Below are positions 43,326-53,054 of a stretch of DNA of 64,000 nt, one piece after another. The translations under genes and the position numbers were made by a program. The DNA lies in NCBI GenBank assembly GCA_039028795.1, contig JBCCHJ010000015.1, forward strand, positions 1 through 64,000. Reading direction: 5' to 3'. The notes under the pieces are model-generated. The model worked only from the letters and a program-made list of their open reading frames with translations, did no database searches and was not told where the DNA came from. This DNA comes from Thermohalobaculum sp039028795. Lineage in GTDB: Bacteria > Pseudomonadota > Alphaproteobacteria > Rhodobacterales > Rhodobacteraceae. The first letter of the stretch is position 1; the number at the start of each line of letters is the position of its first letter.

Positions 43326-44546
43326 ATGAACGAAGCAATGCCAAACAGTTTTCGCACCGGTCCGGATGAAAAAGGTCGATTTGGCCAATTCGGCGGCCGG
43401 TTCGTGTCCGAGACGTTGATGCCTCTGATCCTGGATCTGGAGGCGGAGTACGAAAAGGCAAAGGATGATCCGGCGTTCTGGGCGGAAATGGACGATCTCT
43501 GGAAGCACTATGTCGGGCGGCCCTCGCCTTTGTACTTCGCGCCGCGACTGACCGAGGAACTAGGTGGCGCCAAGATCTATCTGAAGCGCGATGAGCTGAA
43601 TCATACCGGCGCGCATAAGATCAACAATGTGCTTGGCCAGATCCTGCTGGCGCGGCGCATGGGCAAGACCCGTATTATCGCAGAAACAGGTGCCGGGCAG
43701 CATGGGGTAGCGACTGCCACAGTCTGTGCCAGGTTTGGGCTGGAATGCATCGTCTTCATGGGCGCCCATGATGTCGAGCGCCAGAAGCCCAATGTGTTCC
43801 GCATGAAGCTGCTTGGTGCAAAGGTCGTGCCGGTGACCGCAGGGCGCGGTACCCTGAAGGATGCAATGAACGAGGCGCTGCGCGACTGGGTTACAAACGT
43901 GCGCAACACTTTCTACTGCATTGGCACGGTCGCGGGTCCGCACCCTTATCCCGCCATGGTTCGGGACTTCCAGTCGATTATCGGCAAAGAGGTCCGGATC
44001 CAGTTGAACGAGGCCGAAGGGTGCCTGCCGGATTCGGTTGTTGCCTGTATTGGCGGCGGGTCGAACGCCATGGGCCTGTTCCATCCGTTCCTGGACGACA
44101 CGGACGTGCGGATCATTGGTGTCGAGGCTGGGGGCCACGGAGTTGATGACCGGATGGAGCACTGTGCATCCTTAACCGGGGGCCGCCCAGGGGTCCTGCA
44201 TGGCAACCGCACCTACCTGCTGCAAGATGAAGACGGCCAGATTCTCGAGGGCCATTCGATCAGCGCCGGTTTGGATTATCCCGGTATTGGACCAGAGCAT
44301 TCCTGGCTGAATGATATCGGCCGGGTCGAGTATGTCTCGGTCACGGATCAGGAAGCATTGGATGCCTTCAAGCTCTCATGCCGCACCGAAGGTATCATTC
44401 CGGCCCTTGAACCCAGCCACGCTTTGGCGCATGTGGCAAAGATCGCGCCGGATCTGCCCAGCGATCACCTGATGGTCATGAATATGTGCGGTCGGGGCGA
44501 CAAGGATATCTTCACCGTGGCGGAGGCGCTTGGTGAGGATATGTAG
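43326..44546 (+). CDS. trpB: Tryptophan synthase beta chain
   Basis: PLP enzyme of 406 residues that joins indole and serine. The PLP lysine lies in NHTGAHKINN, the phosphate loop in IGGGSNAMG, and GRFGQFGGRFVSETLM is the TrpB opening. The ATG at 43326 follows cggagg. Its stop codon lies just before a terminator, so trpA is transcribed separately or by read-through. Confidence 0.97.
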   Translation: MNEAMPNSFRTGPDEKGRFGQFGGRFVSETLMPLILDLEAEYEKAKDDPAFWAEMDDLWKHYVGRPSPLYFAPRLTEELGGAKIYLKRDELNHTGAHKINNVLGQILLARRMGKTRIIAETGAGQHGVATATVCARFGLECIVFMGAHDVERQKPNVFRMKLLGAKVVPVTAGRGTLKDAMNEALRDWVTNVRNTFYCIGTVAGPHPYPAMVRDFQSIIGKEVRIQLNEAEGCLPDSVVACIGGGSNAMGLFHPFLDDTDVRIIGVEAGGHGVDDRMEHCASLTGGRPGVLHGNRTYLLQDEDGQILEGHSISAGLDYPGIGPEHSWLNDIGRVEYVSVTDQEALDAFKLSCRTEGIIPALEPSHALAHVAKIAPDLPSDHLMVMNMCGRGDKDIFTVAEALGEDM

Positions 44547-44565
44547 ACCGGGTTTTCAACCCGGT
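44547..44565 (+). terminator. trpB terminator
   Basis: An 8-bp stem ACCGGGTT/AACCCGGT with a TTC loop, starting at the base after the trpB stop codon and followed by TTGAAG. It separates trpB from trpA. Confidence 0.7.
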
Positions 44566-44636
44566 TTGAAGCGAAGTGTTAACCGGCCCGGGGTTACAGG
44601 CCCTGCGGTTCGGATGGTGAAAGACAGGGAAACACA

Positions 44637-45038
44637 ATGTCCGAGTTCAATATTGGCGATCTTGTGGTGCTGAAATCCGGATCGATGCGTATGTGTGTCG
44701 AAGGGATCGAAGGCGATACGATCTCTACCGTGTGGTGCAATGAAGGTGTCATTGGCCGCGATAACTTCAACATTGCATTGCTGAACAAATGGGAGTTCCG
44801 CGAAGATTCTGGCCCGCGCGGCGGTGATCGGGGTGGCCGCGACCGCCATTCCGGTGGTGGCAAGTCCTATGGCGGCGACCGCGAAGGTGGCGGCAAGCCC
44901 TTTGGCGGTTCGCGGGGTGGTCGCGGCAAGCGGCATGACGATGATGGTGGTGGACGCCGACATGATGATGACCGCCCCCGTAAAACCGGCTGGGACGGGA
45001 AGCCGCGGGATAAAAAGTTCTACCGTAAGGATGATTAA
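44637..45038 (+). CDS. DUF2158 (YodC-like) protein with an RGG-like tail
   Basis: A 133-residue protein in two parts. Residues 1-54 match the small DUF2158/YodC fold (GDLVVLKSGSMRMCVE, then TVWCNEG). Residues 55-133 are a low-complexity tail of Gly, Arg, Asp and Lys with repeated GGDR/GGRD/GGSRGG and HDDD motifs, certainly disordered. RGG-type tails usually bind RNA or drive condensation, so an RNA-linked role is a reasonable guess. It lies between trpB and trpA. Confidence 0.8.
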   Translation: MSEFNIGDLVVLKSGSMRMCVEGIEGDTISTVWCNEGVIGRDNFNIALLNKWEFREDSGPRGGDRGGRDRHSGGGKSYGGDREGGGKPFGGSRGGRGKRHDDDGGGRRHDDDRPRKTGWDGKPRDKKFYRKDD

Positions 45039-45208
45039 GACGGGCGGCTGCGCGCGCCCCTGGTAAGCCAGGGTGGATGGCAACATCTGTGTAGCCCACC
45101 CAGCCGCAGCACCGTTGGCGTTTAGAAAATCAGCCATTGCGGTTGTCGGCCTCTGTGAACCTGCTATCACCACGCTTAGTTTTTGAGGCCGAGTTTTCGG
45201 GAGGGATC

Positions 45209-46006
45209 ATGTCACGAATCGACGCAAAATTTGCGGCTTTAAAGGCTGAGAACAAGGCGGCTTTCGTCTCTTACATAATGGCGGGCGATCCTAACTATGA
45301 CACGTCGTTGGAGTTCGTGAAGGGTCTGCCGGGCGCTGGTGTCGACATCATCGAACTGGGTTTGCCGTTCACAGATCCGATGGCCGATGGCCCTTCGATC
45401 CAACTGGCCGGGCAGCGCGCTTTGGAAGGCGGTATGACCCTGGATAAGACGCTGCAGATGGCGCGGGACTTCCGGGCAGAGGACGACACAACGCCGATCA
45501 TCATGATGGGCTACTACAACCCGATCTATTCAAAGGGTGTCACGGAATTTCTGTCCGATGCGAAGGAGGCGGGCATTGACGGCCTGATCGTCGTGGACCT
45601 GCCGCCAGAAGAAGATGATGAACTTTGCCTGCCTACCGTCGACGCCGGTATGCATTTCATACGTTTGGCGACGCCCACCACCGATGACAGGCGTTTGCCT
45701 GCAGTGTTGGAGAACACATCCGGCTTTGTTTACTACGTCTCGATCACCGGGATCACCGGGGCGGCCGAGGCTGTGGCCGGTGATGTTGGACCTGAGGTTG
45801 CCCGCATCAAACAGGCGACCGATTTGCCGGTCTGTGTCGGTTTCGGGGTTAAAACGCCTGAACGTTCGGCCGAGATCGCCCGGGTTGCCGATGGGGTGGT
45901 TGTCGGGTCGGCCATCGTCGATCAGATCGGGGATGGAAAATTGCCTTCGGATGTGCTGGATTTCGTCCGCGCGCTGGCTGAGGGGGCCCACGGCGCGCGG
46001 GGGTGA
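45209..46006 (+). CDS. trpA: Tryptophan synthase alpha chain
   Basis: TIM-barrel subunit of 265 residues that releases indole from indoleglycerol phosphate. The catalytic Glu lies in DIIELGLPFTDPMADG and the catalytic Asp in VVDLPPEE. VGFGVKTPE and GVVVGSAIV bind phosphate. The ATG at 45209 follows ggaggg. Confidence 0.96.
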   Translation: MSRIDAKFAALKAENKAAFVSYIMAGDPNYDTSLEFVKGLPGAGVDIIELGLPFTDPMADGPSIQLAGQRALEGGMTLDKTLQMARDFRAEDDTTPIIMMGYYNPIYSKGVTEFLSDAKEAGIDGLIVVDLPPEEDDELCLPTVDAGMHFIRLATPTTDDRRLPAVLENTSGFVYYVSITGITGAAEAVAGDVGPEVARIKQATDLPVCVGFGVKTPERSAEIARVADGVVVGSAIVDQIGDGKLPSDVLDFVRALAEGAHGARG

Positions 46007-46037
46007 TCCTTGCTTGCGCGGCCCTGGGGAACTTACC

Positions 46038-46850
46038 ATGGCCATGCTGTCGTTCGACGATCAGAACGCGCTGTTCTATCTGCACACACCGCCCGCTCGG
46101 GATCACGCACCGACCTTTGTCTTCGTCAATGCGCTGACCGGCACAACCGATCATTGGGAGGCCGAGGTAGCACCGGCCTTGAGAGATCAAGGTTTCGGCA
46201 CGCTGACCTATAATTTCCGGGGCCAGGCCGAGAGCACTTACAAAGCCGGTTTGGAACTGACCCCAGCGGTGATCGTCGAGGACATCGTCCGGCTCTGCGC
46301 AGAGGTGAAGCCCGCTAAGCCTGTGCTTGTGGGTCTTTCGATCGGTGGTCTTTTCGCCGCCCAGGCGATCCGCGATGGGGTCGATGCGGCCGGGCTGGTC
46401 TATCTGAACACATTGCGCGAAATTGGTCCCAGGATTGCTTGGGTGAACGAGTCCTTGGGCATGTTCGCCAGCAAAACCGGTGTCGGCGTCATGATGGCCG
46501 CCACATTCCCGATGCTGGTGAATCCGGAGTTTCTGGAAAACGCGAAGCCCAATATGTTGCCATTCCAGCTTTCGCCACTGCCGGACGATCATCCGCATGC
46601 GAACCTGATGCGGAACTCTTCCGCCGCAGATTGGGCATTTCCCTGGGACAGTCTCACCCTGCCTACTCTGAACATCACCGGCCACTGTGACCGGGTGTTC
46701 CTGGACGTCGACGTGGTCGACAAATGGTGCAGCAGAATGGCCGATGTTCGGCGGCTGGATTGGGATGATTGCGGACACCTGATCCCGTTGGAACGGCCTG
46801 ATCGGCTTGCCGAGGCACTGGCGGAGTTCGGGGCTGAACTCTTGGGCTGA
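46038..46850 (+). CDS. Alpha/beta hydrolase
   Basis: A 270-residue hydrolase. The nucleophile elbow is GLSIGG, the acid Asp lies in ITGHCDRVF, and the His in CGHLIPLERP. The layout is that of small esterases and 3-oxoadipate enol-lactonase-type enzymes; the substrate is not visible. The frame is open far upstream inside trpA, but the ATG at 46038 gives the normal N-terminus (FVNALTGTTDHW oxyanion region). It follows trpA by 31 bp. Confidence 0.83.
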   Translation: MAMLSFDDQNALFYLHTPPARDHAPTFVFVNALTGTTDHWEAEVAPALRDQGFGTLTYNFRGQAESTYKAGLELTPAVIVEDIVRLCAEVKPAKPVLVGLSIGGLFAAQAIRDGVDAAGLVYLNTLREIGPRIAWVNESLGMFASKTGVGVMMAATFPMLVNPEFLENAKPNMLPFQLSPLPDDHPHANLMRNSSAADWAFPWDSLTLPTLNITGHCDRVFLDVDVVDKWCSRMADVRRLDWDDCGHLIPLERPDRLAEALAEFGAELLG

Positions 46851-46882
46851 ACTCCGGCACCGGGGTATGCTAATCTGCGCCC

Positions 46883-47560
46883 ATGAACGGGATCAGGTGG
46901 TGCGCCGCTGTGCTGATGTTTTTGATGCATGCGGCCTGGGCGCAAGCGGATAGAGTGCGTGGCGTGGCCAAGTTGCTGGATGGGGACACAATTTCCATCG
47001 GCGGACAGGCCGTTCGGCTGCTGCATATCGATGCGCCGGAAACTGATCAGGTTTGCACCGACAACCGAGGCCGCGCCTATCTTTGCGGGAAAGAGGCCGC
47101 GGATTACCTGCGTAAACTGATGCGCGGCCGCGAAGTCACCTGCGCGGGCGCTGAATATGACCGATATGACCGTCTGCTGGGCATTTGCCGGACGCGACAC
47201 GTCGACTTGAACCGCGAAATGGTCAACGCGGGTCTAGCGGTGCGATATAATCCCGAAACGTCGGCCTATCTGAAGGAGGAACTCGCTGCCGCAAAAGCGC
47301 CAAGGGGCGTTTGGCGCGGCACGTTCACCCAGCCCAAAGATCATCGTGCAGCCCGGTGGACTGTTGCAAAACAACAAGCACCAAAGGGCTGCCCAATCAA
47401 GGGCAACATCTCACAGAGAAACGGTGTCGAAGTGCGCATCTACCACACGCCTTGGTCGCGCTATTACGACAACACAAGGATCAATACCGGGAAAGGCGAA
47501 CGCTGGTTCTGCAGCGAAGCGGAAGCGCTGGAGGCGGGGTGGCGCCCTCCTTATCGCTGA
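46883..47560 (+). CDS. Exported thermonuclease-like protein
   Basis: A 225-residue protein with a signal peptide (about 1-20, MFLMHAAWAQA). A staphylococcal nuclease domain follows: LLDGDTIS and RLLHIDAPETDQ supply the Ca2+-binding Asp/Glu and the first catalytic Arg, and YDRYDRLLG the second. A C-terminal segment (GCPIKGNIS, YHTPWSRYYD, RWFCSEAEALEAGW) is a known companion of such nucleases, with two cysteines. It probably cuts nucleic acid outside the cytoplasm. Confidence 0.87.
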   Translation: MNGIRWCAAVLMFLMHAAWAQADRVRGVAKLLDGDTISIGGQAVRLLHIDAPETDQVCTDNRGRAYLCGKEAADYLRKLMRGREVTCAGAEYDRYDRLLGICRTRHVDLNREMVNAGLAVRYNPETSAYLKEELAAAKAPRGVWRGTFTQPKDHRAARWTVAKQQAPKGCPIKGNISQRNGVEVRIYHTPWSRYYDNTRINTGKGERWFCSEAEALEAGWRPPYR

Positions 47561-47640
47561 TGATGTAAGGGCCAAACCTTGTTGCAACGGCACTGGCCTC
47601 CTTATATCTCGTGCAGCAGAAAAATCAGAGCAGGCGAGCC

Positions 47641-48600
47641 ATGAACTGGATCACCGATTACGTTCCGTCAAAGATCAAGTCGATCTTCACGCGGCGCGAC
47701 ATGCCCGAAAACCTGTGGGCCAAGTGCGACCCTTGTGGCCAGATGTTATTCCATAGGGAGCTGACGGAAAACCTGAACGTTTGCCCAAGTTGCGGACACC
47801 ACATGGCGATCGAACCAAGAGACCGTTTCAAGGCCCTGTTCGATGGAGGCGTCTTCGTGGAAATCGAAGTGCCAGAACCTTTGGCCGATCCGCTGCAATT
47901 CCGGGATCAAAAGCGATATTCCGAACGGATGCGCGATGCGCGCCGAAAGACCGGCGAAGAAGATGCCATGCTGGTGGTGCAGGGGCAGATCTTTGGCCTG
48001 GCAGCCGTCGCCGCTGGACAGAACTTCCAGTTCATGGGCGGCTCTATGGGGATGGCGGTTGGCAATGCCCTGTTGAAGGCGGCGGAGACTGCGCTGACCC
48101 ATAACGCCCCCCTGATCGTCTTTGCCGCGGCAGGCGGTGCGCGGATGCAGGAAGGGATCCTAAGCCTGATGCAGATGCCGCGCAGCACAATCGCCGTACA
48201 GATGCTGCGCGAGGCCGGTCTACCCTTTGTCGTCGTGCTGACCCATCCGACAACCGGCGGTGTCACTGCTTCTTATGCCATGCTGGGCGATGTGCATCTG
48301 GCAGAGCCGGATGCGCTGATCTGCTTCGCAGGTCCTCGTGTGATTGAACAAACCATCCGTGAAGAACTGCCGGAAGGTTTTCAGCGATCGGAGTATTTGT
48401 TCGATCACGGGATGATCGACCGGGTTGTTGCTCGCGCAGATATGCGGGAGGAGCTTGGGCGTCTCCTGCGTCTTTTGATGGGGCAAGCACCCATCAAGCA
48501 CGGCGATCTTATGCCGCCCCCGGTTGTTGCCGCCGAACCTGAAGTCGCGCCGGATGATGGCGGCGAAGAAACCGAGGCAGCAACGGAAGATCAGGCGTGA
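47641..48600 (+). CDS. accD: Acetyl-CoA carboxylase carboxyltransferase, beta subunit
   Basis: With AccA it transfers carboxyl from biotin to acetyl-CoA in fatty-acid synthesis. The 319-residue protein has the zinc ribbon Cys29/Cys32/Cys48/Cys51 and a crotonase-like domain (GGSMGMAVGNAL, AAGGARMQEG). An acidic, Pro-rich tail follows. The ATG at 47641 is chosen. folC follows after 7 bp, a conserved pair. Confidence 0.96.
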   Translation: MNWITDYVPSKIKSIFTRRDMPENLWAKCDPCGQMLFHRELTENLNVCPSCGHHMAIEPRDRFKALFDGGVFVEIEVPEPLADPLQFRDQKRYSERMRDARRKTGEEDAMLVVQGQIFGLAAVAAGQNFQFMGGSMGMAVGNALLKAAETALTHNAPLIVFAAAGGARMQEGILSLMQMPRSTIAVQMLREAGLPFVVVLTHPTTGGVTASYAMLGDVHLAEPDALICFAGPRVIEQTIREELPEGFQRSEYLFDHGMIDRVVARADMREELGRLLRLLMGQAPIKHGDLMPPPVVAAEPEVAPDDGGEETEAATEDQA

Positions 48601-48607
48601 ACCCTCA

Positions 48608-49900
48608 GTGAAAGATTCATCGACCAGCGACGTCATACTGGACCGTCTGCTGCAACTGCACCCAAAGGTTATCGATCTGGTATTGGACCGGGTCTGGCGG
48701 TTGCTGGCGGCGTTGGACAATCCGCATTTGGAAGTGCCTCCGGTGATCCACATCGCCGGGACGAACGGCAAAGGCTCGACCCTTTCGATGATTCGGGCGG
48801 GGTTAGAGGCAGCAGGACACCAGGTTCATGCCTATACCTCCCCGCATCTAGTTCGGTTCCACGAACGCATCCGCCTGGCAGGGGAACTGATCACCGAGGA
48901 CGCCCTAGCCGATCTGCTGGAAGAATGCGAACAAGCCAATGATGGCGCGCCGATCACCTATTTCGAGATTACGACGGTTGCAGCACTTTTGGCCTTTTCC
49001 CGCGTGCCAGCAGATTACACATTGCTGGAGGTCGGACTGGGCGGCCGTCTGGATGCAACCAATGTTTTTGACCGTCCAGAGCTTTGCGTCATTACCCCGG
49101 TGTCTATCGACCATCAGCAGTTTCTGGGTGAAACTCTGGCAGAGATCGCTGCCGAGAAGGCCGGCATACTCAAGCCAGGCGTGCCCTGTGTCGTGGCCCG
49201 GCAATCTGACGCGGCACAAGAGGTTATCGAGGCCCGTGCAGCCGAAGTAGGCGCGCCGTTGTTGGTACATGGTCAGGACTGGGTCCTGCAGCCGGAACAT
49301 GGCCGGGTGGTATTCCAGGATCAGCGAGCATTGCTGGACCTGGATCCTCCGTCCCTATTAGGCGCGCATCAGATCTCGAACGCTGGAACGGCGATCGCTG
49401 CGCTGCGTGCTTTGGGAATAGCGGACAAGGATGTTCAGTCTGGACTGACCGGCGCATCCTGGCCTGCCCGAATGCAAAGGCTTGGCGCTGGGCCGCTGGT
49501 CGAAGCATTGCCGGATGGTCATGAGTTATGGGTTGACGGCGGTCACAACGCCGCCGCCGGGGAAGCCATGGCAGCCGTCTTTGACGATTGGCGCGTGCAG
49601 GACACCCGGCCGGTGCATCTGATCGCGGGCATGTTGAACACGAAAGCGGCCTCGCAATATCTTCTGCCGTTGATCCCCAGGATTGAGAGCCTGCATGCCG
49701 TGGCAATCCCCGGAGCAGATGCGACATTTTCCGCGGAGGAATTGGCCGGGATCGCGTCCGATCAAGGTATTCGCGCGGTTGAAAGCGACACGGTCGAAGC
49801 AGCCCTGCACGAAATTTTGCGGGCGGACCGAAACCCAAAACGGATCGTGATTTGCGGATCGCTGTATCTGGCGGGATCGGTCATGGAAGAGAACGGCTGA
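48608..49900 (+). CDS. folC: Folylpolyglutamate / dihydrofolate synthase
   Basis: Adds glutamate to folates. The 430-residue Mur-ligase-type protein has the P-loop HIAGTNGKGSTL, the TSPHLVRFHERI segment and the DGGHNAAAGEAM region. The GTG at 48608 directly follows the accD stop; the frame is open further upstream inside accD, but that would be unusual for FolC. Confidence 0.93.
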   Translation: MKDSSTSDVILDRLLQLHPKVIDLVLDRVWRLLAALDNPHLEVPPVIHIAGTNGKGSTLSMIRAGLEAAGHQVHAYTSPHLVRFHERIRLAGELITEDALADLLEECEQANDGAPITYFEITTVAALLAFSRVPADYTLLEVGLGGRLDATNVFDRPELCVITPVSIDHQQFLGETLAEIAAEKAGILKPGVPCVVARQSDAAQEVIEARAAEVGAPLLVHGQDWVLQPEHGRVVFQDQRALLDLDPPSLLGAHQISNAGTAIAALRALGIADKDVQSGLTGASWPARMQRLGAGPLVEALPDGHELWVDGGHNAAAGEAMAAVFDDWRVQDTRPVHLIAGMLNTKAASQYLLPLIPRIESLHAVAIPGADATFSAEELAGIASDQGIRAVESDTVEAALHEILRADRNPKRIVICGSLYLAGSVMEENG

Positions 49901-50030
49901 AGATTTATTGCGCTGCCTTTTTGCGCACGATGTCGTATCTGCACTTTTTTAAATCATGCCCGACCATGAGACGGTTTGAGAAATTGGCCAGAATCGCATA
50001 CATTTCATCGGCGCCTCTAGGGGAGACCCA

Positions 50031-50240
50031 ATGCTGAAGCTTGCCACGGCCACGCAGCGCGCCCGCGAGGCGCTGATGCAGGCGCGGGTGGAACTTGATT
50101 CAGAAATCAGCACCTATCCGACGCCCATTTCCGGATGCGATGCGCAGTACAATCACCTACTGGCCGAACGTCGGCGCGTGCATTCGGCGCTTCAAGCCTT
50201 GGACGAAGACATCCACATTCCGACGCCAAGATCACCGTGA
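50031..50240 (+). CDS. Small unknown protein, 69 aa
   Basis: A good ribosome site (ggggag) precedes the ATG. The 69-residue product is helical and charged (ATQRAREALMQARVELDSEI, LLAERRRVHSALQALDEDI) with no membrane segment. I recognise no family. It stands alone between folC and the peroxidase-like gene. Confidence 0.5.
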   Translation: MLKLATATQRAREALMQARVELDSEISTYPTPISGCDAQYNHLLAERRRVHSALQALDEDIHIPTPRSP

Positions 50241-50339
50241 TTGGGTTCTGACGGATTACCCGCATAGATAGCAAGAAATTCTGACTTAACCTTAAGTTGC
50301 TATTGCTTCGGCGAGTTGATTCTTCGTCGGAGATGTTGG

Positions 50340-51341
50340 ATGCGCGCTCTGCATGTTGCTGCACTTGGTTTACTGTTTGCGGCATTTTCGTGGGGCGGGA
50401 TCTCCGACGCAGATAGCAGAAGTGACTTTCAGCGCCCGCTGGAAATTCCATTCCCATCTGATGCGCCGTACAGCCCGCTGATCGCGACCTTGGGCAAGAT
50501 GCTATACTTCGACCCGCGCATTTCAGGTGCCCAGAATATGAGCTGCGCCAGCTGCCACAATCCGTCCTTCGGATGGGAAGTTCCGGTCGAACGCGCGGTT
50601 GGTGCGCAGAACACCGAGCTGAAGCGTCATGCCCCTACGATCCTGAATCTAGCCTGGGTCGAACCGTTCTTTTGGGATGGCCGGGCCCGGACTTTGGAAG
50701 AACAGGCCCTTGGGCCGATCACTGCCGACGTGGAAATGAATGCACCCGTCGAGGACATTGTCGATCGATTGTCCGAGATCGATGTTTACCGTTACGGGTT
50801 TCAACGTGCATTTCCGGACGATGGCTTGTCTCAGGAAACAATTCTGACCGCGATTGCCACCTATGAACGCACTGTTGTTTCGGGATGGTCTCCGTTCGAC
50901 CGTTGGGTTGAAGGCGAAGAGGACGCGATTTCCGATAGCGCGAAGCACGGTTTCGAACTGTTCGTCGGCAGGGCCCGTTGTGCGAGCTGCCACACCGGGT
51001 GGAACATGACCGACAATCAATTTCACGATATCGGATTGGCAACGGAAGATCTGGGCCGGGCGGAACAAGAGCCAGATAATGAGATGGCACGACATGCGTT
51101 TAAAACGCCGGGTCTGCGAAATATTGCCCATCGCAGCCCGTACGGGCACAACGGATCAGTCTATGATTTGGAAGAACTCATCAGGCACTACATGACGGGT
51201 GGAATTCAACGTCCATCATTGTCGCCAAATATGCAACCGTTGGATCTGAACGAATCCGAAGTAACTGATTTGATCGCATTTTTGAACACGCTGACAGCCG
51301 ATGAAGCCGCTGTGCCGACACCCATCCTGCCAACTAATTGA
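50340..51341 (+). CDS. Di-haem cytochrome c peroxidase-like (CcpA/MauG family)
   Basis: A 333-residue periplasmic protein: signal peptide (about 1-20), two haem c sites, CASCHN and CASCHT, and the family segments APTILNLAW, FWDGRARTLEEQA and FKTPGLRNIAHRSPYGHNG. Members reduce H2O2 or, like MauG, oxidise protein side chains. Its stop lies 8 bp before the chemoreceptor gene, so they are probably cotranscribed. Confidence 0.9.
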   Translation: MRALHVAALGLLFAAFSWGGISDADSRSDFQRPLEIPFPSDAPYSPLIATLGKMLYFDPRISGAQNMSCASCHNPSFGWEVPVERAVGAQNTELKRHAPTILNLAWVEPFFWDGRARTLEEQALGPITADVEMNAPVEDIVDRLSEIDVYRYGFQRAFPDDGLSQETILTAIATYERTVVSGWSPFDRWVEGEEDAISDSAKHGFELFVGRARCASCHTGWNMTDNQFHDIGLATEDLGRAEQEPDNEMARHAFKTPGLRNIAHRSPYGHNGSVYDLEELIRHYMTGGIQRPSLSPNMQPLDLNESEVTDLIAFLNTLTADEAAVPTPILPTN

Positions 51342-51349
51342 GGTCAGCC

Positions 51350-53032
51350 ATGACAATTAGAACAAAGCTGCTTTTGCTAATCGTCGGCTTGATCGCGCTG
51401 GGTGTTGGATCGGCCAGCTGGATTGGCATGTCAGCTTTGAAGTCAAAAACTGAAAGCACTGGCTTGATGGATGCCGCCTTTTCCTCGATCGACAAGGCCC
51501 GCATTTTGCAAGAACACTATGAAGAAGCAAACGCGATTGTGGACGAGGTGACCTCGATGGTGACGTTGCCTGATATGGATCAAGTGCATAGTAGTTTCGA
51601 GGACCGGGCGCACAGCATTGAAGCCGACATAGACGTCATCAAACAAATCTCGTTCAGTCCTGTTCTGTTCGATCAAGCCGTTGTCCTGGACAACGCTTTT
51701 GCGGCCTGGCGTAAGGACGCATCAAAAGTCCTTGGTCTCTTGCCGTCCGACCGTATTCCGACCCTTGAATTGATGAGCCGTCACCGAATGGCAATGATCG
51801 AAGCGACAAACGGGATGCTGAGCTTGGCCCAGTCAGAGGCGCAGCGCTTGTCGCAGGAGACCTATGCAAGTTTCCATAAAACTCTCCTCACCAACGCGGT
51901 ACTGTGCGGGGTCCTGTTCCTCGCCGGCGGGGCTGCGGCGTTCTTTTGGGGTGTTGGGGTCTCACGCCGAATTCAGCTTCTGGCGGAACATTTGCGACAA
52001 GCTGCCTTTGGAGACCTGAATCAAAATTCTGTAGCACGCCAAAACGACGAAATCGGTGCTGCTGAAAAGGCTTTGGCGGATCTGACCGCAGCGTTGAAAC
52101 TAAACGCTGACGCTGCCGATGAAATCGGAAAAGGCAATCTGACCGTTGAGATCAGACCCAGGTCCGAGGTCGATCGACTGAGCTATGCCCTGAAAAACAT
52201 GGTCTCCAGACTTTCAGACGTCATCGCCCGCGCCCGGTACAATGCATCGGCGGTATCGAGCGACAGCGAGGGGCTGAAACGCACAGCCGATGCGCTGAAA
52301 GACGGCTCGAGACAGCAGTCCAGATCCGCCCATCAGGCTTCTGCCGCGGTGGAAGAGATGTCCGCGACGATTCTGATGACCCGCGATAATGCATCCGAGA
52401 CTGAAAAGATCGCCGACCACTCTGCCACCGAAGCGATCCGGTCCGGGGCGGCCGTTCGAGATGCCGTCGATGCCATGAAGGACATTGCAGCAAAAATATC
52501 GATCGTTCAGGAAATTGCCCGGCAAACCGATCTTTTAGCCCTTAATGCAGCGGTAGAGGCAGCACGCGCCGGGGTCCATGGCAAAGGTTTTGCGGTCGTT
52601 GCGGCTGAGGTTCGAAAGCTTGCCGAGCGCAGCCAAACCGCGGCTTTGGAGATTTCGGAGCTTTCTGCGCGAACAGTCGAGGTTTCCGAACAAGCGGGTA
52701 CAATGTTGGAAGTCGTTGTTCCCGATATCCGCAAAACTGCGGATTTGGTGCAGGAAATCTCGGTTGCCACACAAGAGCAAAGCATTGGATCCGACCAGAT
52801 CATCGAGGCGCTTCGCCAATTGGATGATGTCATCAAACAGAATAGCAGTGCGTCTGAAACAACGGCTCACTCTGCAGGTGAATTGAGCGATCGGGCCAGT
52901 GAACTTCTGGAGGTCGTCGGCTTCTTCAAGGTCGGGCAACGCCAGGATCAATCAGCCGATCCAGATATAGTTAAGGAGGGTGAAGAGATTGCCAGCAATT
53001 TCACACCAGACGATGTGCCCGCCGCAGCTTGA
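51350..53032 (+). CDS. Methyl-accepting chemotaxis protein
   Basis: A 560-residue chemoreceptor. Membrane helices lie at about 7-26 and 181-203, with a roughly 150-residue helical sensor domain in the periplasm between them. A HAMP domain follows (about 204-260), then the signalling domain, with its tip at about 388-420 (EIARQTDLLALNAAVEAARA). There is no CheR-binding pentapeptide at the C-terminus. It is paired with the di-haem protein upstream, which hints at sensing of redox state or peroxide (inference). Confidence 0.92.
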   Translation: MTIRTKLLLLIVGLIALGVGSASWIGMSALKSKTESTGLMDAAFSSIDKARILQEHYEEANAIVDEVTSMVTLPDMDQVHSSFEDRAHSIEADIDVIKQISFSPVLFDQAVVLDNAFAAWRKDASKVLGLLPSDRIPTLELMSRHRMAMIEATNGMLSLAQSEAQRLSQETYASFHKTLLTNAVLCGVLFLAGGAAAFFWGVGVSRRIQLLAEHLRQAAFGDLNQNSVARQNDEIGAAEKALADLTAALKLNADAADEIGKGNLTVEIRPRSEVDRLSYALKNMVSRLSDVIARARYNASAVSSDSEGLKRTADALKDGSRQQSRSAHQASAAVEEMSATILMTRDNASETEKIADHSATEAIRSGAAVRDAVDAMKDIAAKISIVQEIARQTDLLALNAAVEAARAGVHGKGFAVVAAEVRKLAERSQTAALEISELSARTVEVSEQAGTMLEVVVPDIRKTADLVQEISVATQEQSIGSDQIIEALRQLDDVIKQNSSASETTAHSAGELSDRASELLEVVGFFKVGQRQDQSADPDIVKEGEEIASNFTPDDVPAAA

Positions 53033-53054
53033 GCGTCCTTAGAAGCAGAACCCC

